Shown: in pieces, positions 25,201-33,289 of the stretch | Layout: every line of letters begins with the position of its first letter | Numbering within the stretch: position 1 is the stretch's first letter | NCBI RefSeq assembly: GCF_000342005.1 | Contig: NZ_AOHO01000043.1 | Span: forward strand, 221,926-285,925 | From: Amycolatopsis decaplanina DSM 44594 | GTDB taxonomy: Bacteria; Actinomycetota; Actinomycetes; Mycobacteriales; Pseudonocardiaceae | Direction of reading: 5' to 3' | DNA: 64,000 bases | Notes under the pieces: generated by a model | Databases searched by the model: none | What the model was told of the DNA's origin: nothing | What the model saw: only the letters and a program-made list of their open reading frames with translations | Translations under genes and position numbers: made by a program

Positions 25201-27987
25201 GCCGGGCGCAGCGCTCTTCCGCTCCGCAAGGCGGTGCTGGTGCGCGATCACGCCGACGCCGTCACGGCACTGCGGGGGGTCACCGGCGGCTCGGCTGTCA
25301 CCGACAAGCGGCGCTTCGGTCTCCTGCTGCCCGGCACCCGCCGCGCGTGGCAGGGCACGACCGACGAGCTGTACCGCACGGAACTCGCTTTCCGTGCCGC
25401 GATCGACGAGTGCGCGGCCCTGCTGAACGGTCGCGCCGACCTGCTCGGCGCGCTCTACGGCACGGCCGAGGCCGACGAACGCGCCGTGGTCTTCGCCGTC
25501 GAGTACGCCTTCTGGCGTTTGCTGGCCGCGTGGGGCCTCGAACCGGCCGTGGTGCTCGGACGCGGAACCGGCGAGTGCGTCGCCGCCGTCGCGGGCGGGT
25601 TGTTCGGTCTCGCCGAGGGCCTCGAGCTCGCGCTCGGCGGACCGGTCCCGCGGGCGGGGACGCCGACGGTGCCGGTGATCTCGCCGCGCACCGGCACGGT
25701 GCTGACCGCCGCCGAGGCCGCCGATCCGGCGCACTGGCGGATCGCGGACGACCGCTTCGAAGACGGGCTGCTGGCGCTGGCCAAGTACGCCGGAGTCCTG
25801 GTCGAAGCCGGGCTCGGTGACGACGGCGCCGAGGCGGCCGGACGCTACCTGCCGCAGACGCCGGTGGTCTCGCTGCTGCCGGAACCGGTGGCCGGCGCAG
25901 GACGGCGGGCTTGGCTCACCGCGCTCGGCGAGCTCTGGGAGCACGGTGTCGAGATCGGCTGGGCGGACGGCGCGGGACCGGGCCGCCGGTTCGTCTCCTT
26001 GCCCGGTTACCGCTTCCAGCGCACCCGCTACTGGCCGGAGGTCGCCTCGCGAGGTTCCGGCTGGTCGCTCGACCAGATGTCCGCCGCCGAGCCCGACCCG
26101 CGGACGCCGGTCCGCGCGGGTCTGGCCGCGCACACGCCGACATGGCGCCGGGACAGCACCCGCAGGGTGTCCGCGACACCGGGTGACCTGGTCCTGTTCG
26201 CCGAGCCGGGCGCGTTCGCCGACGACTTCGCGACCGCGGCGGAGGCAGCCGGGCATCGCGTGATCGTCGCGGGCATCGAAGCGTCCGATGAGGACACTGT
26301 GGACGGATATCGCCGCGTACTCGCCCAGGTGACCGGAAACGGCCCGCTGCGGATCGTGCACGCCCACGGTCTCGCCACGAGCGACCTCGAGTCCGGTTTC
26401 TACAGCCTCCTGTGGCTCGGCAAGGCCATCGGCGCCGAATGCGCGGGCCGCCGGGTCGACCTGCTCTCGTTGGGACGCGGCGGCTTCGACGTCCTCGGCG
26501 GGGACGCCACCGACGCCTTCGCCCCGACCATCGCCGCCACCACCGACGCGATCGCCGCCGAGTACCCGCTCGTCCACGCGCAGTACGCGGACTTCGAGCG
26601 CGCTGGTGACAAGGTCGCCCAAGCCACGCACGAACTCGACCTGCTGGCGGCGTCCCAATCGGACACCGTCGACGGCGTCGCGGTCGCCGCCTGGCGCGGC
26701 GGGCGGCGCTGGCTGCGCGGCTTCGACGTCGTAGAGCTTCCCGAGACCGACGACTCGCTGGCTTGGAAGCCCGGCGGGACCTACCTGATCACCGGTGGTC
26801 TCGGCGTCCTCGGCCTGGCGCTGGCCCGGCGGCTCGCGCCGCTGGGCGTGAACCTCGCCCTGGCGGGCCGTTCCGAACTGCCACCGGAGGACGCCTGGGA
26901 CGACTGGATCTCCGACCACGGAGTCGACGACCGCACCAGCGAAGTGCTGCTGGCGGTGCGGGACCTGCGCGCCCTCGGTGCCGACGTCCTGACCCTGCGC
27001 GCCGACGTCAGCGCTCCCGGCGAGGCCGCGGCGCTGCTGGCCGAGGTCCGCGGCTACTTCGGTTACCTCGACGGTGTCGTGCACGCGGCCGGCATCGCGG
27101 GTGGCGGTCTGCTGCAGAACAAGACCCGTGAGCAGGCGGCCGCGGTGCTGGCGCCGAAGATCGACGGCACCCTCGCCCTGACCGACGCGCTGCGCGTCGA
27201 ACCGGTCGACCTGCTGGTCCTGTACTCCTCGACGGTGACGCTCACCGTCGGTGTCGGCGAGATCGACTACTCCGCCGCCAACGCCTTCCTCGACGGGGTC
27301 GCCTCGGCTTCGGCGGGTGGACGTGGTCCCGCGAAACAGGTCGTGTCGGTCGCGTGGGGTCCCTGGCAGCTGGACGCCTGGACGGCGTCCGGGCTCTCGG
27401 GGTCCGCCGAAGCGCAGGAGGGTTCCCGCAAGTTCCGCGAGGAGTTCGGCATCGGCGCCGAAGAAGGCACCGAACTGCTCTCGCGGATCATCGCCTCCGG
27501 CGAGCCGCTGGTGACCGTGCTGCCGCTCCCGCTGACCGACGTGCTGGCCGCGCTCGCCCGGATGGGTTCGGTCGACGCGCTGGTGGGCGCCGACGCCGCG
27601 ATCCCCACCGGGGAGCGGTACCCGCGGCCCGATCTGCGCACCGCCTACGTCGCCCCGCGCACCCCGGCGGAAGAGCGCGTCGCCGCCGCCTGGTGCGACT
27701 GCCTCGGCCTGGAGCAGGTCGGCGTGCACGACCCGTTCTTCGACCTCGGCGGCACCTCACTGATCGGCCTGGTGCTGATCGGCCGCGTCGCCAAGGAGTT
27801 CGGCGTCGAACTGGCCCCGGCGAGCCTGTTCGAGAAACCGACCATCGCCGAATTCGTCACGCTCCTCGGCGAACCCGGCACGCCGCAGGTGGCGGCCGAG
27901 CCCGCCGAAGACGTCTCCGCCCGCGGCGAACGCCGCCGCGCCCGCACCGCGAAGCTCCGCAAGCGCCCGAGCCGGACCGGAAGGTGA
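19204..27987 (+). CDS. Type I modular polyketide synthase, two modules (KS-AT-KR-ACP / KS-AT0-KR-ACP)
   Basis: The start at 19204 follows GAGGAG. The N-terminus is a docking coiled coil ([18 protein letters not shown]). Module 1: KS about 19303-20575 (Cys 19819), AT about 20866-21680 (GHSVGE, HAFH, malonyl), KR with its structural half about 21890-23300 (no LDD motif and no A-type Trp, but Ser/Tyr/Asn present) and ACP (GIDSL, Ser 23590). Module 2 is of a different lineage: KS about 23767-25050 (DTACSSA, Cys 24292), a remnant AT about 25309-26040 in which GHSxGE is GRGTGE and the HAFH region is gone, a divergent KR about 26770-27500 ([16 protein letters not shown]) and a GGTSL-type ACP (Ser 27757) like those next to NRPS modules. 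The tail is Arg-rich with no recognisable docking helix and no TE. The protein has 2927 residues. The last module needs a malonyl-type unit from elsewhere. Confidence 0.96.
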   Translation: MPSEEQYVDYLKRMAADLRESRRELADAREKETEPIAIVAMSCRFPGGVRTPEQLWELVDGGGDAISPFPADRGWDTEAIHDLDPSVPGTSYVREGGFLHDAAEFDNELFGISPREAEATDPQQRLLLETAWEAVERAGIDPLSLKGSATGVFAGVGFTDYASRLTALPEEHEGYLGIGTSGSVVSGRVSYALGLEGPSVSIDTACSSSLVAVHLAARALRSGECTLALAGGVTVMATPGAFVEFSRQRGLAPDGRCKPFAAAADGTNWAEGAGMLVLERLSDARRNGHPVLALVRGSAVNSDGASSGLTAPNGPSQQRVIRAALANAGVEASTVDVVEAHGTGTALGDPIEAQALLATYGRDRETPLWLGSVKSNIGHTQAAAGLAGIVKLVEAMRHATLPATLHVDAPSPHVDWSAGSVELLDKARPWTATDRPRRAGVSSFGISGTNAHVILEQPSEESPEDREIVAPPVVPYVLSGASPAAVRAQAAALLSTVDESGAEPVDVALSLATTRAGMEHRAVVTGADRAELATGLRALAGGEAGTVTGSDTAGRLAVLFTGQGSQRLGMGRRLHECFPAFAEAFDEACEHLPGVRDVVFGTDAASLDRTESAQPALFAFEVALFRLVTSWGVTPDFLAGHSVGEIAAAHVVGVLSLEDAAKLVQARGRLMQALPEGGAMIALEATEDEVRPYLSADVDLAAVNGPRAVVLSGAEAATTAVAERFPGRRTTRLSVSHAFHSALMEPMLAEFAAVARTLTFREPTIPVVSTLTGEIAVRLTDPEYWAEHVRGTVRFADAVETLHGEGVTTFLELGPDAALTPMGRSVRPDGAVFAAAQRKDRDQAATLVTALGLIHAHGARVDWAAYLAGSGARIVTLPTYPFQRKRFWLEDPGAGVVAAEDGRFWSVVESGDVGQFAAELKLSDVEAPLGTVLPALSRYRRARSLSAEAASLAYHVRWQPFTPATTTATGRWLLVISAQAHPWIETAAEVLAGAEVRRLVVEHPDRVELPDESFDGILSLLALDETETDGLSFGAEATMTLVRELTARDPQGPLWTLTRGAVSTGVHDMPDSPAQAQLWGFGRAAALENPQAWGGLVDVPAEPGERTVSLLRGVLTGPRGEDQVAVRATGAFGRRLAHAEPAGTERSWQPRGTVLVTGGTGGLGGIVARWLVEHGAEHVVLVSRQGKDAPGAAELADDLGTRVTIAACDVADRDALAAVIQPIRDDLRAVFHLAGVLELGLIESMDRARYADVLRPKVAGTRNLEELTEGLDLDAFVLFSSIAASIGNAVQSAYGAANAYLEAVAQRRRANGLPATSIAWGRWGKVGMGVGADLDELLSGLGVPAMAPETGLVALGQALNRDETALTVAELTWEKFAPPFAALRPSPLLADLPEVVAIAEAEAARAEEGAEAADAWRTRLAGLPEAERERVITELVLTHTAAVLGHTDGVPAGQQFTKLGIDSLTAIELRGRINTETGLALPPTMVFDHATPAALAAHLLAALTPVERETRTVVTGPAAAGQDVAVVGLSCRFAGGSDTPEKFWENLVQGKDLVREVPPDRWTAADYYDPDRTAPGKAYTQQGAFVDDIAGWDAAFFGLSPQEARRLDPTFRLLMELVWEGIEDAGLTADELRGSRTGVFAGLIDTMQYSMRQLEADGMDAADDPYFGLGSSLSAAAGRIAHLLDLRGPCLTVDTACSSALSAAHLAVQSLRRGECDIAIVGAASAMINPDVFIQSCKMSMLAADGRTKTFDESADGYVIGEGGGVVVLRRAGEVGPGRRTRAVIRGTATNQDGRSNGLTAPNRAAQNAVIRAALADAGVTPDEIGYVEAHGSGTQLGDAIEFTALGEIFGERNAPEPLYVGAVKTNVGHTLAAAGMAGLIKTVLSLEHGTLPGNLHMSTPNSVVTVDGTVRPVPEARPFPANADGVLRAGVSSFGWSGSNVHFVLDQAAPAPMPVPGPEWQLLTVSGQSEAGLRANAEALAGHLTEDLELADVAFTTQAGRSALPLRKAVLVRDHADAVTALRGVTGGSAVTDKRRFGLLLPGTRRAWQGTTDELYRTELAFRAAIDECAALLNGRADLLGALYGTAEADERAVVFAVEYAFWRLLAAWGLEPAVVLGRGTGECVAAVAGGLFGLAEGLELALGGPVPRAGTPTVPVISPRTGTVLTAAEAADPAHWRIADDRFEDGLLALAKYAGVLVEAGLGDDGAEAAGRYLPQTPVVSLLPEPVAGAGRRAWLTALGELWEHGVEIGWADGAGPGRRFVSLPGYRFQRTRYWPEVASRGSGWSLDQMSAAEPDPRTPVRAGLAAHTPTWRRDSTRRVSATPGDLVLFAEPGAFADDFATAAEAAGHRVIVAGIEASDEDTVDGYRRVLAQVTGNGPLRIVHAHGLATSDLESGFYSLLWLGKAIGAECAGRRVDLLSLGRGGFDVLGGDATDAFAPTIAATTDAIAAEYPLVHAQYADFERAGDKVAQATHELDLLAASQSDTVDGVAVAAWRGGRRWLRGFDVVELPETDDSLAWKPGGTYLITGGLGVLGLALARRLAPLGVNLALAGRSELPPEDAWDDWISDHGVDDRTSEVLLAVRDLRALGADVLTLRADVSAPGEAAALLAEVRGYFGYLDGVVHAAGIAGGGLLQNKTREQAAAVLAPKIDGTLALTDALRVEPVDLLVLYSSTVTLTVGVGEIDYSAANAFLDGVASASAGGRGPAKQVVSVAWGPWQLDAWTASGLSGSAEAQEGSRKFREEFGIGAEEGTELLSRIIASGEPLVTVLPLPLTDVLAALARMGSVDALVGADAAIPTGERYPRPDLRTAYVAPRTPAEERVAAAWCDCLGLEQVGVHDPFFDLGGTSLIGLVLIGRVAKEFGVELAPASLFEKPTIAEFVTLLGEPGTPQVAAEPAEDVSARGERRRARTAKLRKRPSRTGR

Positions 27988-27995
27988 ACCACCCC

Positions 27996-30935
27996 ATGAC
28001 CACGCGAGAACGGGACACCGGCGACGACATCGCGATCGTCGGCATGGCCGGGAACTTCCCCGGCGCGCCCGACATCGGCAAGTTCTGGGCCGACCTGTGC
28101 GCCGGCCGCGACGGCATCACCCGGATGACCCGCGACGAACTGCTCGCCGCGGGTGTCCCGGCCGAAGTGGCCGACGATCCCGCGTTCGTCCCCGCGGCGG
28201 GTCTGCTGCCCGGGATCGACCGCTTCGACGCCGGCTTCTTCGGCTACAGCCGCGCCGACGCCGAACTGCTCGATCCGCAGCACCGGCTGTTCCTCGAATG
28301 CGCGTGGCACGCGCTGGAGGACGCGGGCATCGACCCGGACCGGATCGAGGGTCTCGCCGGGGTGTTCGCCGGCGGCGCCCCGAGCACCTACCTGCTGTCG
28401 AACCTGCTGTCCAACGACGTCACCGCGCTGACCGTGGGGCCGGACCAGCTGATCCTGCAGAACGAAAAGGACCTGCTCGCGTCCCGGCTTTCGTACGCGC
28501 TCGATCTGACGGGTCCGTCGGTCAGTGTCCAGAGCTGCAGTTCGACCGCGCTCGCCGCCGTCGCGCAAGGCTGCTCCAGCCTGCTCACCGGCGAGTCCGA
28601 TCTGGTGGTGTCCGGTTCGGTTTCCGTTGTCGTGCCTCAGGAACCTGGCTACCTCTACCGCGAGGGCAGCCGGTTCGCGCCCGACGGGATCAACCGGATC
28701 CTCGACGCGGGCGCCAACGGCAAGGTTCCGGGCAATGGTCTCGGCGTCGTCGTGCTGCGGCGGCTGGAGGACGCGCTGGCCGACGGCGACCGGGTCTACG
28801 CGGTGATCCGCGGCTGGGCCATCCACCACGAGGGCAACCGCGCGCGGCAGGGCTTCAACCTGCCGGGCGTGCCCGGCCAAGCCGCTGTCGTCGCCGAAGC
28901 GATGGCCGCCGCCGACGTCGAACCCGCCGAGATCGACCACATCGAGGTGTCCACTTTGGGCACTCCGTTCGGTGACGTCGCCGAGATTTCGGCATTGCAG
29001 AAGATCTTCGACGTCGACGGGGTCGAGCGGGTCACGCTCGGGTCGATCGACGCGAACCTCGGGCACATCAACCAGGCGGGCGGGATCGCCCGGCTGATCA
29101 AGGCCGCGCTGGCGCTGCACCACGAGAAGCTGCCGCCGGCGGTCAACTTCGAAAAGCCCAACCCGCAACTGGCCCACAGCGGCGACAAGCTCGTCGTGCA
29201 GACGGAATTGGGCGACTGGCCGCGCGGCGAGCGGCCGCGGCTGGCCGGGGTGAGCGCGTACGGCTTCGGCGGCACCGACGCCCACGTCGTCATCGAGGAA
29301 GCACCGGAGGACTGCCCGGAGCGTCCGGCGGCGCGGCCGCATCAGCTGCTCGCATGGTCCGCGCGGACCCCGGAAGCCGCGGACGCGATGACCGGCAGGC
29401 TCGCCGCCCACCGTCCTGAGTGGACTGATCTGGCCGATGTCGCCTACACGCTGCACAACGGCCGGAAGGCGTTCGAGCATCGGCGGATGACGATCGTGTC
29501 CTCTGTGGAGGATGCCGCTGACGCGTTCGCGTCCGAGACCCGCGTGGTCGCCGAAGCGGACTCGAAGCCGAGGAAGGCGGGCTTCCTGCTCGCCGGGGTC
29601 GGCGAACAGTACCGTGGCATGGCGGGCGGGCTCTACGAGAGCGAGCCGGAGTTCAAGGCCGCCGTCGACGAATGCGCCGCGCTGTTCCGCACCCACCTCG
29701 GCACGGACCCGACGGCGAGCCTGCACGGCGAACGCGGTTCCGACGGCGGAGACCTGGCCCGCCTGCTGGGCCGCGCGACCGACGCCGAGGACGCGGCGCC
29801 GTCGGTCACGCAACCCGCCGTGTTCACCCTCGGCTACGCGCTCGGCCGCCTGCTGCGCGCGTGGGGAGTCCAGCCCTCCGTGCTCGCGGGGTACAGCGTC
29901 GGCGAGTTCGCCGCCGCCACGCTCGCGGGTGCCCTGACGCTGGAAGAGGCCACCGCCCTGGTGGCCACCCGCGCGAAGCTGATCGAGAAACTGCCGGAAG
30001 GCGCGATGGCCGCGATCCCGCTGGGCGCCGCCGAACTCACCGCGCTGGTGGGCGACGTGACCGCCTTCGGCGTCGACGTCGCAGCGGTGAACGGGCCGCG
30101 GATGATCGTGGTGTCCGGTGCGGGCGACGGTGTCGAGAGGCTGGCCGCCGAACTCGCCGGGCACGGCGTCCCGGCCCGGCCGCTGCGCACCACGCACGCC
30201 TTCCACTCGCGCGCCCTGCGTCCGGCCGCGGCCGAACTGACCGCGTGGGCGCGGAAGAACCTCACCCCGCGTGAGCCCGAAGTGCCGTACCTGTCGAACG
30301 TCACCGGCGCGCCGATCACGCTCAAGCAGTTGAAGGATCCCGGCTACTGGGCCGAGCACATGTGCCGCCCCGTTCGGTTCGCCGCGATGATCGAGCATCT
30401 TGCCAGTGTTTCCCCGGATACCGTGTTGCTGGAACTGGGAGCCGGGCAGTCGCTCGGCTCGATGTTCCGCGGCCACCCCGACTTCCCGCAGACCTCGTGG
30501 CCGCTGCTGGTACCGACCCTGCCCGGCGAGGCCGACCCCCGCCAGGACACGGCCGTGCTCACCGAAGCGCTCGGCCGCGCCTGGCTTTCCGGGGCGGACA
30601 TCGACTGGCGGGCCTATCACGACGGCCGCGACCCGCGGAAGACCACGCTGCCGGGTTATCCGTTCCAGCGCGACCGCTACTGGATCGAGCCGACCCGGGC
30701 CGTCGCCGACGTCGCGCTCGGCGCCCGGTCCGCCGAGACCCCGGTCTACCTGATCGAAGGCGAACTGGACGTCACCGCCCGGGACCTGGCCACCCGGCTG
30801 GGCGCCGAACTGGGCGCGACCGTCGTGTTCGCCGAAGAGCACCCCGGCGGCCCCGACGCCGTACGGGCCGCCCACGGCCGGCTCGACGGCGTGCTGGACC
30901 TGACCACGAGCAACGCAGCCAAGGAGGAACGATGA
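27996..30935 (+). CDS. Stand-alone ketosynthase-acyltransferase didomain with a KS0-like KS and no ACP
   Basis: The ATG at 27996 is 8 bp after the previous PKS gene. There is no N-terminal docking helix. The KS (residues about 10-430) keeps the nucleophile in QSCSST (Cys 28536-28538) and the GH of NLGH, but the EAHGTGT motif reads EVSTLGT, so the first catalytic His is Ser (28950-28952). The AT (about 530-830) has GYSVGE (Ser 29895) and HAFHS, a malonyl-type signature. After the YPFQRDRYW post-AT linker come about 65 residues resembling the start of a KR structural subdomain, then the protein stops at 979 residues with no KR or ACP. Decarboxylative condensation should be impaired, while acyl transfer is possible. 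The neighbours (an upstream module with a dead AT, a downstream free ACP) suggest it supplies AT function in trans. That role is inference. Confidence 0.93.
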   Translation: MTTRERDTGDDIAIVGMAGNFPGAPDIGKFWADLCAGRDGITRMTRDELLAAGVPAEVADDPAFVPAAGLLPGIDRFDAGFFGYSRADAELLDPQHRLFLECAWHALEDAGIDPDRIEGLAGVFAGGAPSTYLLSNLLSNDVTALTVGPDQLILQNEKDLLASRLSYALDLTGPSVSVQSCSSTALAAVAQGCSSLLTGESDLVVSGSVSVVVPQEPGYLYREGSRFAPDGINRILDAGANGKVPGNGLGVVVLRRLEDALADGDRVYAVIRGWAIHHEGNRARQGFNLPGVPGQAAVVAEAMAAADVEPAEIDHIEVSTLGTPFGDVAEISALQKIFDVDGVERVTLGSIDANLGHINQAGGIARLIKAALALHHEKLPPAVNFEKPNPQLAHSGDKLVVQTELGDWPRGERPRLAGVSAYGFGGTDAHVVIEEAPEDCPERPAARPHQLLAWSARTPEAADAMTGRLAAHRPEWTDLADVAYTLHNGRKAFEHRRMTIVSSVEDAADAFASETRVVAEADSKPRKAGFLLAGVGEQYRGMAGGLYESEPEFKAAVDECAALFRTHLGTDPTASLHGERGSDGGDLARLLGRATDAEDAAPSVTQPAVFTLGYALGRLLRAWGVQPSVLAGYSVGEFAAATLAGALTLEEATALVATRAKLIEKLPEGAMAAIPLGAAELTALVGDVTAFGVDVAAVNGPRMIVVSGAGDGVERLAAELAGHGVPARPLRTTHAFHSRALRPAAAELTAWARKNLTPREPEVPYLSNVTGAPITLKQLKDPGYWAEHMCRPVRFAAMIEHLASVSPDTVLLELGAGQSLGSMFRGHPDFPQTSWPLLVPTLPGEADPRQDTAVLTEALGRAWLSGADIDWRAYHDGRDPRKTTLPGYPFQRDRYWIEPTRAVADVALGARSAETPVYLIEGELDVTARDLATRLGAELGATVVFAEEHPGGPDAVRAAHGRLDGVLDLTTSNAAKEER

Positions 30936-31777
30936 CCCTCGTCGGAGTCGTCGGCGCCGGTGTGATGGGCACCGGGGTCGCGCAGAATCTCGCCACCAGC
31001 GGGCACGAGGCCGTGCTCATCGACGTCGACCCGGGCAAACTGGCCGACGCCCGCGACCGCATCGAACTCGAATGCCGGATGAGCCGCATGCTCGGCGGAC
31101 CCGAGATCGACGCGGCCGAGGTGCTGGGCCGGATCACCTTCGGCACCGAACTCGACCTGCTCGCCGAGGCCGAAGTGGTGATCGAGAACATCACCGAGAA
31201 CTGGGACCTCAAGTCCCGCCTGTACCCGAAACTCGACGAGGCCTGCAAGGCCGACACGGTCTTCGTCGTCAACACCTCCGCCATCCCGATCACCAAGGTC
31301 GCCGCGCTCACCCAGCGCCAGGACAAGGTGATGGGCGTGCACTTCATGAACCCGGTGCCGATGAAGCCGTCGTGCGAGTTCATCCCCGGCTACCACACCA
31401 GCGAGTCCACAAAGGACATCGTGCGCGAGCTGCTGCTGTCGATGGGGAAGAAGCCGATCCCGGTCAACGACGCCTCCGGGTTCGTCTCCAACCGCGTGCT
31501 CATGCTCACCGTCAACGAGGCCGCTTTCCTCGTGCACGAAGGGGTCGCGGACGCGGAGACGGTCGACGAGGTCTTCCGCGGCTGCTTCGGGCATCCGATG
31601 GGCCCGCTCGAGACCGCCGACCTGATCGGCGTCGACACGATCCTCTACAGCGTCGAGGTGCTCTACGACGAGTTCAACGACAGCAAGTACCGCCCCTGCC
31701 CGCTGCTCAAGCAGATGACCGCGGCCGGACTGCACGGACGCAAGAGCGGCAAGGGTTTCTACAACTACAGCGGCTGA
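30932..31777 (+). CDS. fkbK: FkbK-like 3-hydroxyacyl dehydrogenase (glycolate-type extender unit synthesis)
   Basis: This 281-residue protein overlaps the KS-AT stop by ATGA, with an AAGGAGG ribosome site at 30921. It has an N-terminal NAD-binding Rossmann motif (GAGVMGTG) followed by the 3-hydroxyacyl-CoA dehydrogenase C-terminal domain (GVHFMNPVP, then GFVSNRVLM and GHPMGPLETADLIG). In the FK520 and ansamitocin pathways the homologous enzyme oxidises the hydroxyl of glyceryl-ACP on the way to hydroxymalonyl-ACP. It is first of four genes matching the FkbK-J-I-H set, which supports that role over fatty-acid beta-oxidation. A 46-nt palindrome separates it from the ACP gene. Confidence 0.9.
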   Translation: MTLVGVVGAGVMGTGVAQNLATSGHEAVLIDVDPGKLADARDRIELECRMSRMLGGPEIDAAEVLGRITFGTELDLLAEAEVVIENITENWDLKSRLYPKLDEACKADTVFVVNTSAIPITKVAALTQRQDKVMGVHFMNPVPMKPSCEFIPGYHTSESTKDIVRELLLSMGKKPIPVNDASGFVSNRVLMLTVNEAAFLVHEGVADAETVDEVFRGCFGHPMGPLETADLIGVDTILYSVEVLYDEFNDSKYRPCPLLKQMTAAGLHGRKSGKGFYNYSG

Positions 31778-31785
31778 GCCTGGGC

Positions 31786-31831
31786 CTCGTGAGTGGTAAG
31801 GACGGTTCTAACCGTCCTTACCACTCACGAG
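31786..31831. repeat. 46-nt palindrome, copy 1 of a dispersed family (intra-operon)
   Basis: Perfect 22-bp arms (31786-31807 and 31810-31831) with a 2-nt loop; the core of the left arm is GTGAGTGGTAAGGACGG. Near-identical copies lie at 41202-41247 and 52657-52702. This copy begins 8 bp after the FkbK stop and ends about 50 bp before the ACP start, inside a gene set that should be co-expressed. It would form a very stable RNA hairpin. Confidence 0.9.
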
Positions 31832-31882
31832 CCCCAGCGCCCGCCGCACCTCATCTTCTTACTTACGAGAAAGGCATCCACC

Positions 31883-32134
31883 ATGTCGCAGGACGTCCGC
31901 GGCGAGATCCGCGGCTTCATCGGCGCGAAGTTCCCCAGCCTGTCGTTCACCGACGAGCAGGACATCTTCGCGCTGGGTTTCGTGAACTCCCTGTTCGCGA
32001 TGGAGCTGGTCATGTTCATCGAGAAGGCGTTCGCCACGCGGATCCCCAACGAGGAACTGAAGCTGGACAACTTCCGCACCGTCACGCGGATGACCGAGCT
32101 GGTCGAGCGGCGCACCGCCGCGGCCGCGCACTGA
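31883..32134 (+). CDS. fkbJ: FkbJ-like free acyl carrier protein
   Basis: An 83-residue protein starting at the ATG at 31883, after a GAGAAAGG ribosome site. It has the size and fold pattern of a discrete ACP. The phosphopantetheine Ser is in GFVNSL, the variant typical of FkbJ/AsmE-type carriers, where DSL of canonical ACPs is NSL. It should carry the glyceryl to hydroxymalonyl intermediates built by FkbH, FkbI and FkbK. The Sfp-type transferase encoded downstream could activate it. The preceding palindrome may tune its expression relative to FkbK, which is inference. Confidence 0.9.
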   Translation: MSQDVRGEIRGFIGAKFPSLSFTDEQDIFALGFVNSLFAMELVMFIEKAFATRIPNEELKLDNFRTVTRMTELVERRTAAAAH

Positions 32135-32149
32135 AACGGGGAGAACGAC

Positions 32150-33289
32150 GTGAGGGCGAGGACACGGTCCGAAACGCCTGAGGTCGAGGTGGTCGGGCGT
32201 TTCGTCGACGAGGAGGTCGGACCGCACGCGGACGCGTGGGACCGGGACGAGCGCATCCCCGGTGACGTGCTGCGGCGGGTGGGGGAGCTGGGACTGTGGG
32301 CCCCGTTCCTCCCCGCCGAAGCGGGCGGCGCCGGGCTGGACATGGTGACCCTCGGGCGGCTGCACGAGGAGGCGGGCCGCGGCTGTTCGTCGCTGCGGAG
32401 CCTGCTCACCGTGCACACGATGGTGACCGCGACGGTACACCGCTGGGGCGACGACGAGCAGCGCGAGCGCTGGCTGCCTGCCTTGTCCGAAGGCGCGACG
32501 CTGGGCGCGTTCTGCCTGACCGAACCGGACTTCAGCGGAAGCGACTCGACAGCCGCCGGAACCGTGGCGGTCGCCGAGAACGGCGTCTGGACACTGCGCG
32601 GGCGCAAGACCTGGATCACCGGCGGCCAGGTCGCCGGGCTGCTGCTGGTGTTCGCCGGCACGGCCACCGGGATGAGCGCGTTCCTGGTGCCCTCGGATCA
32701 TCCGGGAGTCCGGGTGACGCCGGTCCGGCACATGCTCGGCACCACGGCGAGCATGCTGGCGACCATCGAGTTCGACGACGTCCGGCTCGACCCGTCCGCG
32801 CTGGTCGGGCCGCCGGGCTGGGCCGCGGGCACGGTGATGACCGGCGCGCTCGACCTCGGCCGCTACAGCGTGGCGTGCGGTTCGGTCGGCATCGTGCGGG
32901 CGGCGCTCGCCGCGTCGGCCGCCTACACGTCGGCGCGTTCGGCGGGCGGGGGGCTGCTGCGGGATCTGCCGCAGATCCGCGCCAAGATCAGCGAGATGGT
33001 CACCGCGCGCGACGCCGCGCGCCTGCTGTGCGAGAAGGCGGGACGGCTCAAGGACGCGGGCGATCCGGCGACCATCATGGCGACCTGGGTGGCCAAGTAC
33101 TTCGCGTCCACTGCCGCGGCCAAGGCGGCTTCGGACGCCGTGCAGATCCACGGCGCGAACGGCTGCGGCCCGGACTACCCGGTGGCACGGCTGTACCGCG
33201 ACGCGAAAGTCATGGAAATCATCGAGGGCAGCACCCAGATCCAGGAGCTGACCATCGCGGACGAGGCGTACCGGGAGGTGGCGGGATGA
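32150..33289 (+). CDS. fkbI: FkbI-like acyl-ACP/CoA dehydrogenase (extender unit synthesis)
   Basis: A 379-residue flavin-dependent acyl-CoA dehydrogenase-fold protein, starting at GTG 32150 behind GGGGAGAA, 15 bp after the ACP gene. Family marks are FCLTEPDFSGSDS, TWITGG, and a C-terminal IIEGSTQIQ loop that holds the catalytic Glu position. In methoxymalonyl-ACP pathways FkbI with FkbK oxidises the glyceryl unit to hydroxymalonyl-ACP. Its stop overlaps the FkbH start by ATGA. The operon position separates it from the catabolic dehydrogenases at 46-49 kb. Confidence 0.92.
   Translation: MRARTRSETPEVEVVGRFVDEEVGPHADAWDRDERIPGDVLRRVGELGLWAPFLPAEAGGAGLDMVTLGRLHEEAGRGCSSLRSLLTVHTMVTATVHRWGDDEQRERWLPALSEGATLGAFCLTEPDFSGSDSTAAGTVAVAENGVWTLRGRKTWITGGQVAGLLLVFAGTATGMSAFLVPSDHPGVRVTPVRHMLGTTASMLATIEFDDVRLDPSALVGPPGWAAGTVMTGALDLGRYSVACGSVGIVRAALAASAAYTSARSAGGGLLRDLPQIRAKISEMVTARDAARLLCEKAGRLKDAGDPATIMATWVAKYFASTAAAKAASDAVQIHGANGCGPDYPVARLYRDAKVMEIIEGSTQIQELTIADEAYREVAG

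Noticed and set aside
22750..27729. 1659-codon minus-strand open frame opposite the third PKS
   Set aside because: Same reason: low-complexity composition, no motif, and the plus strand has full PKS domains throughout.
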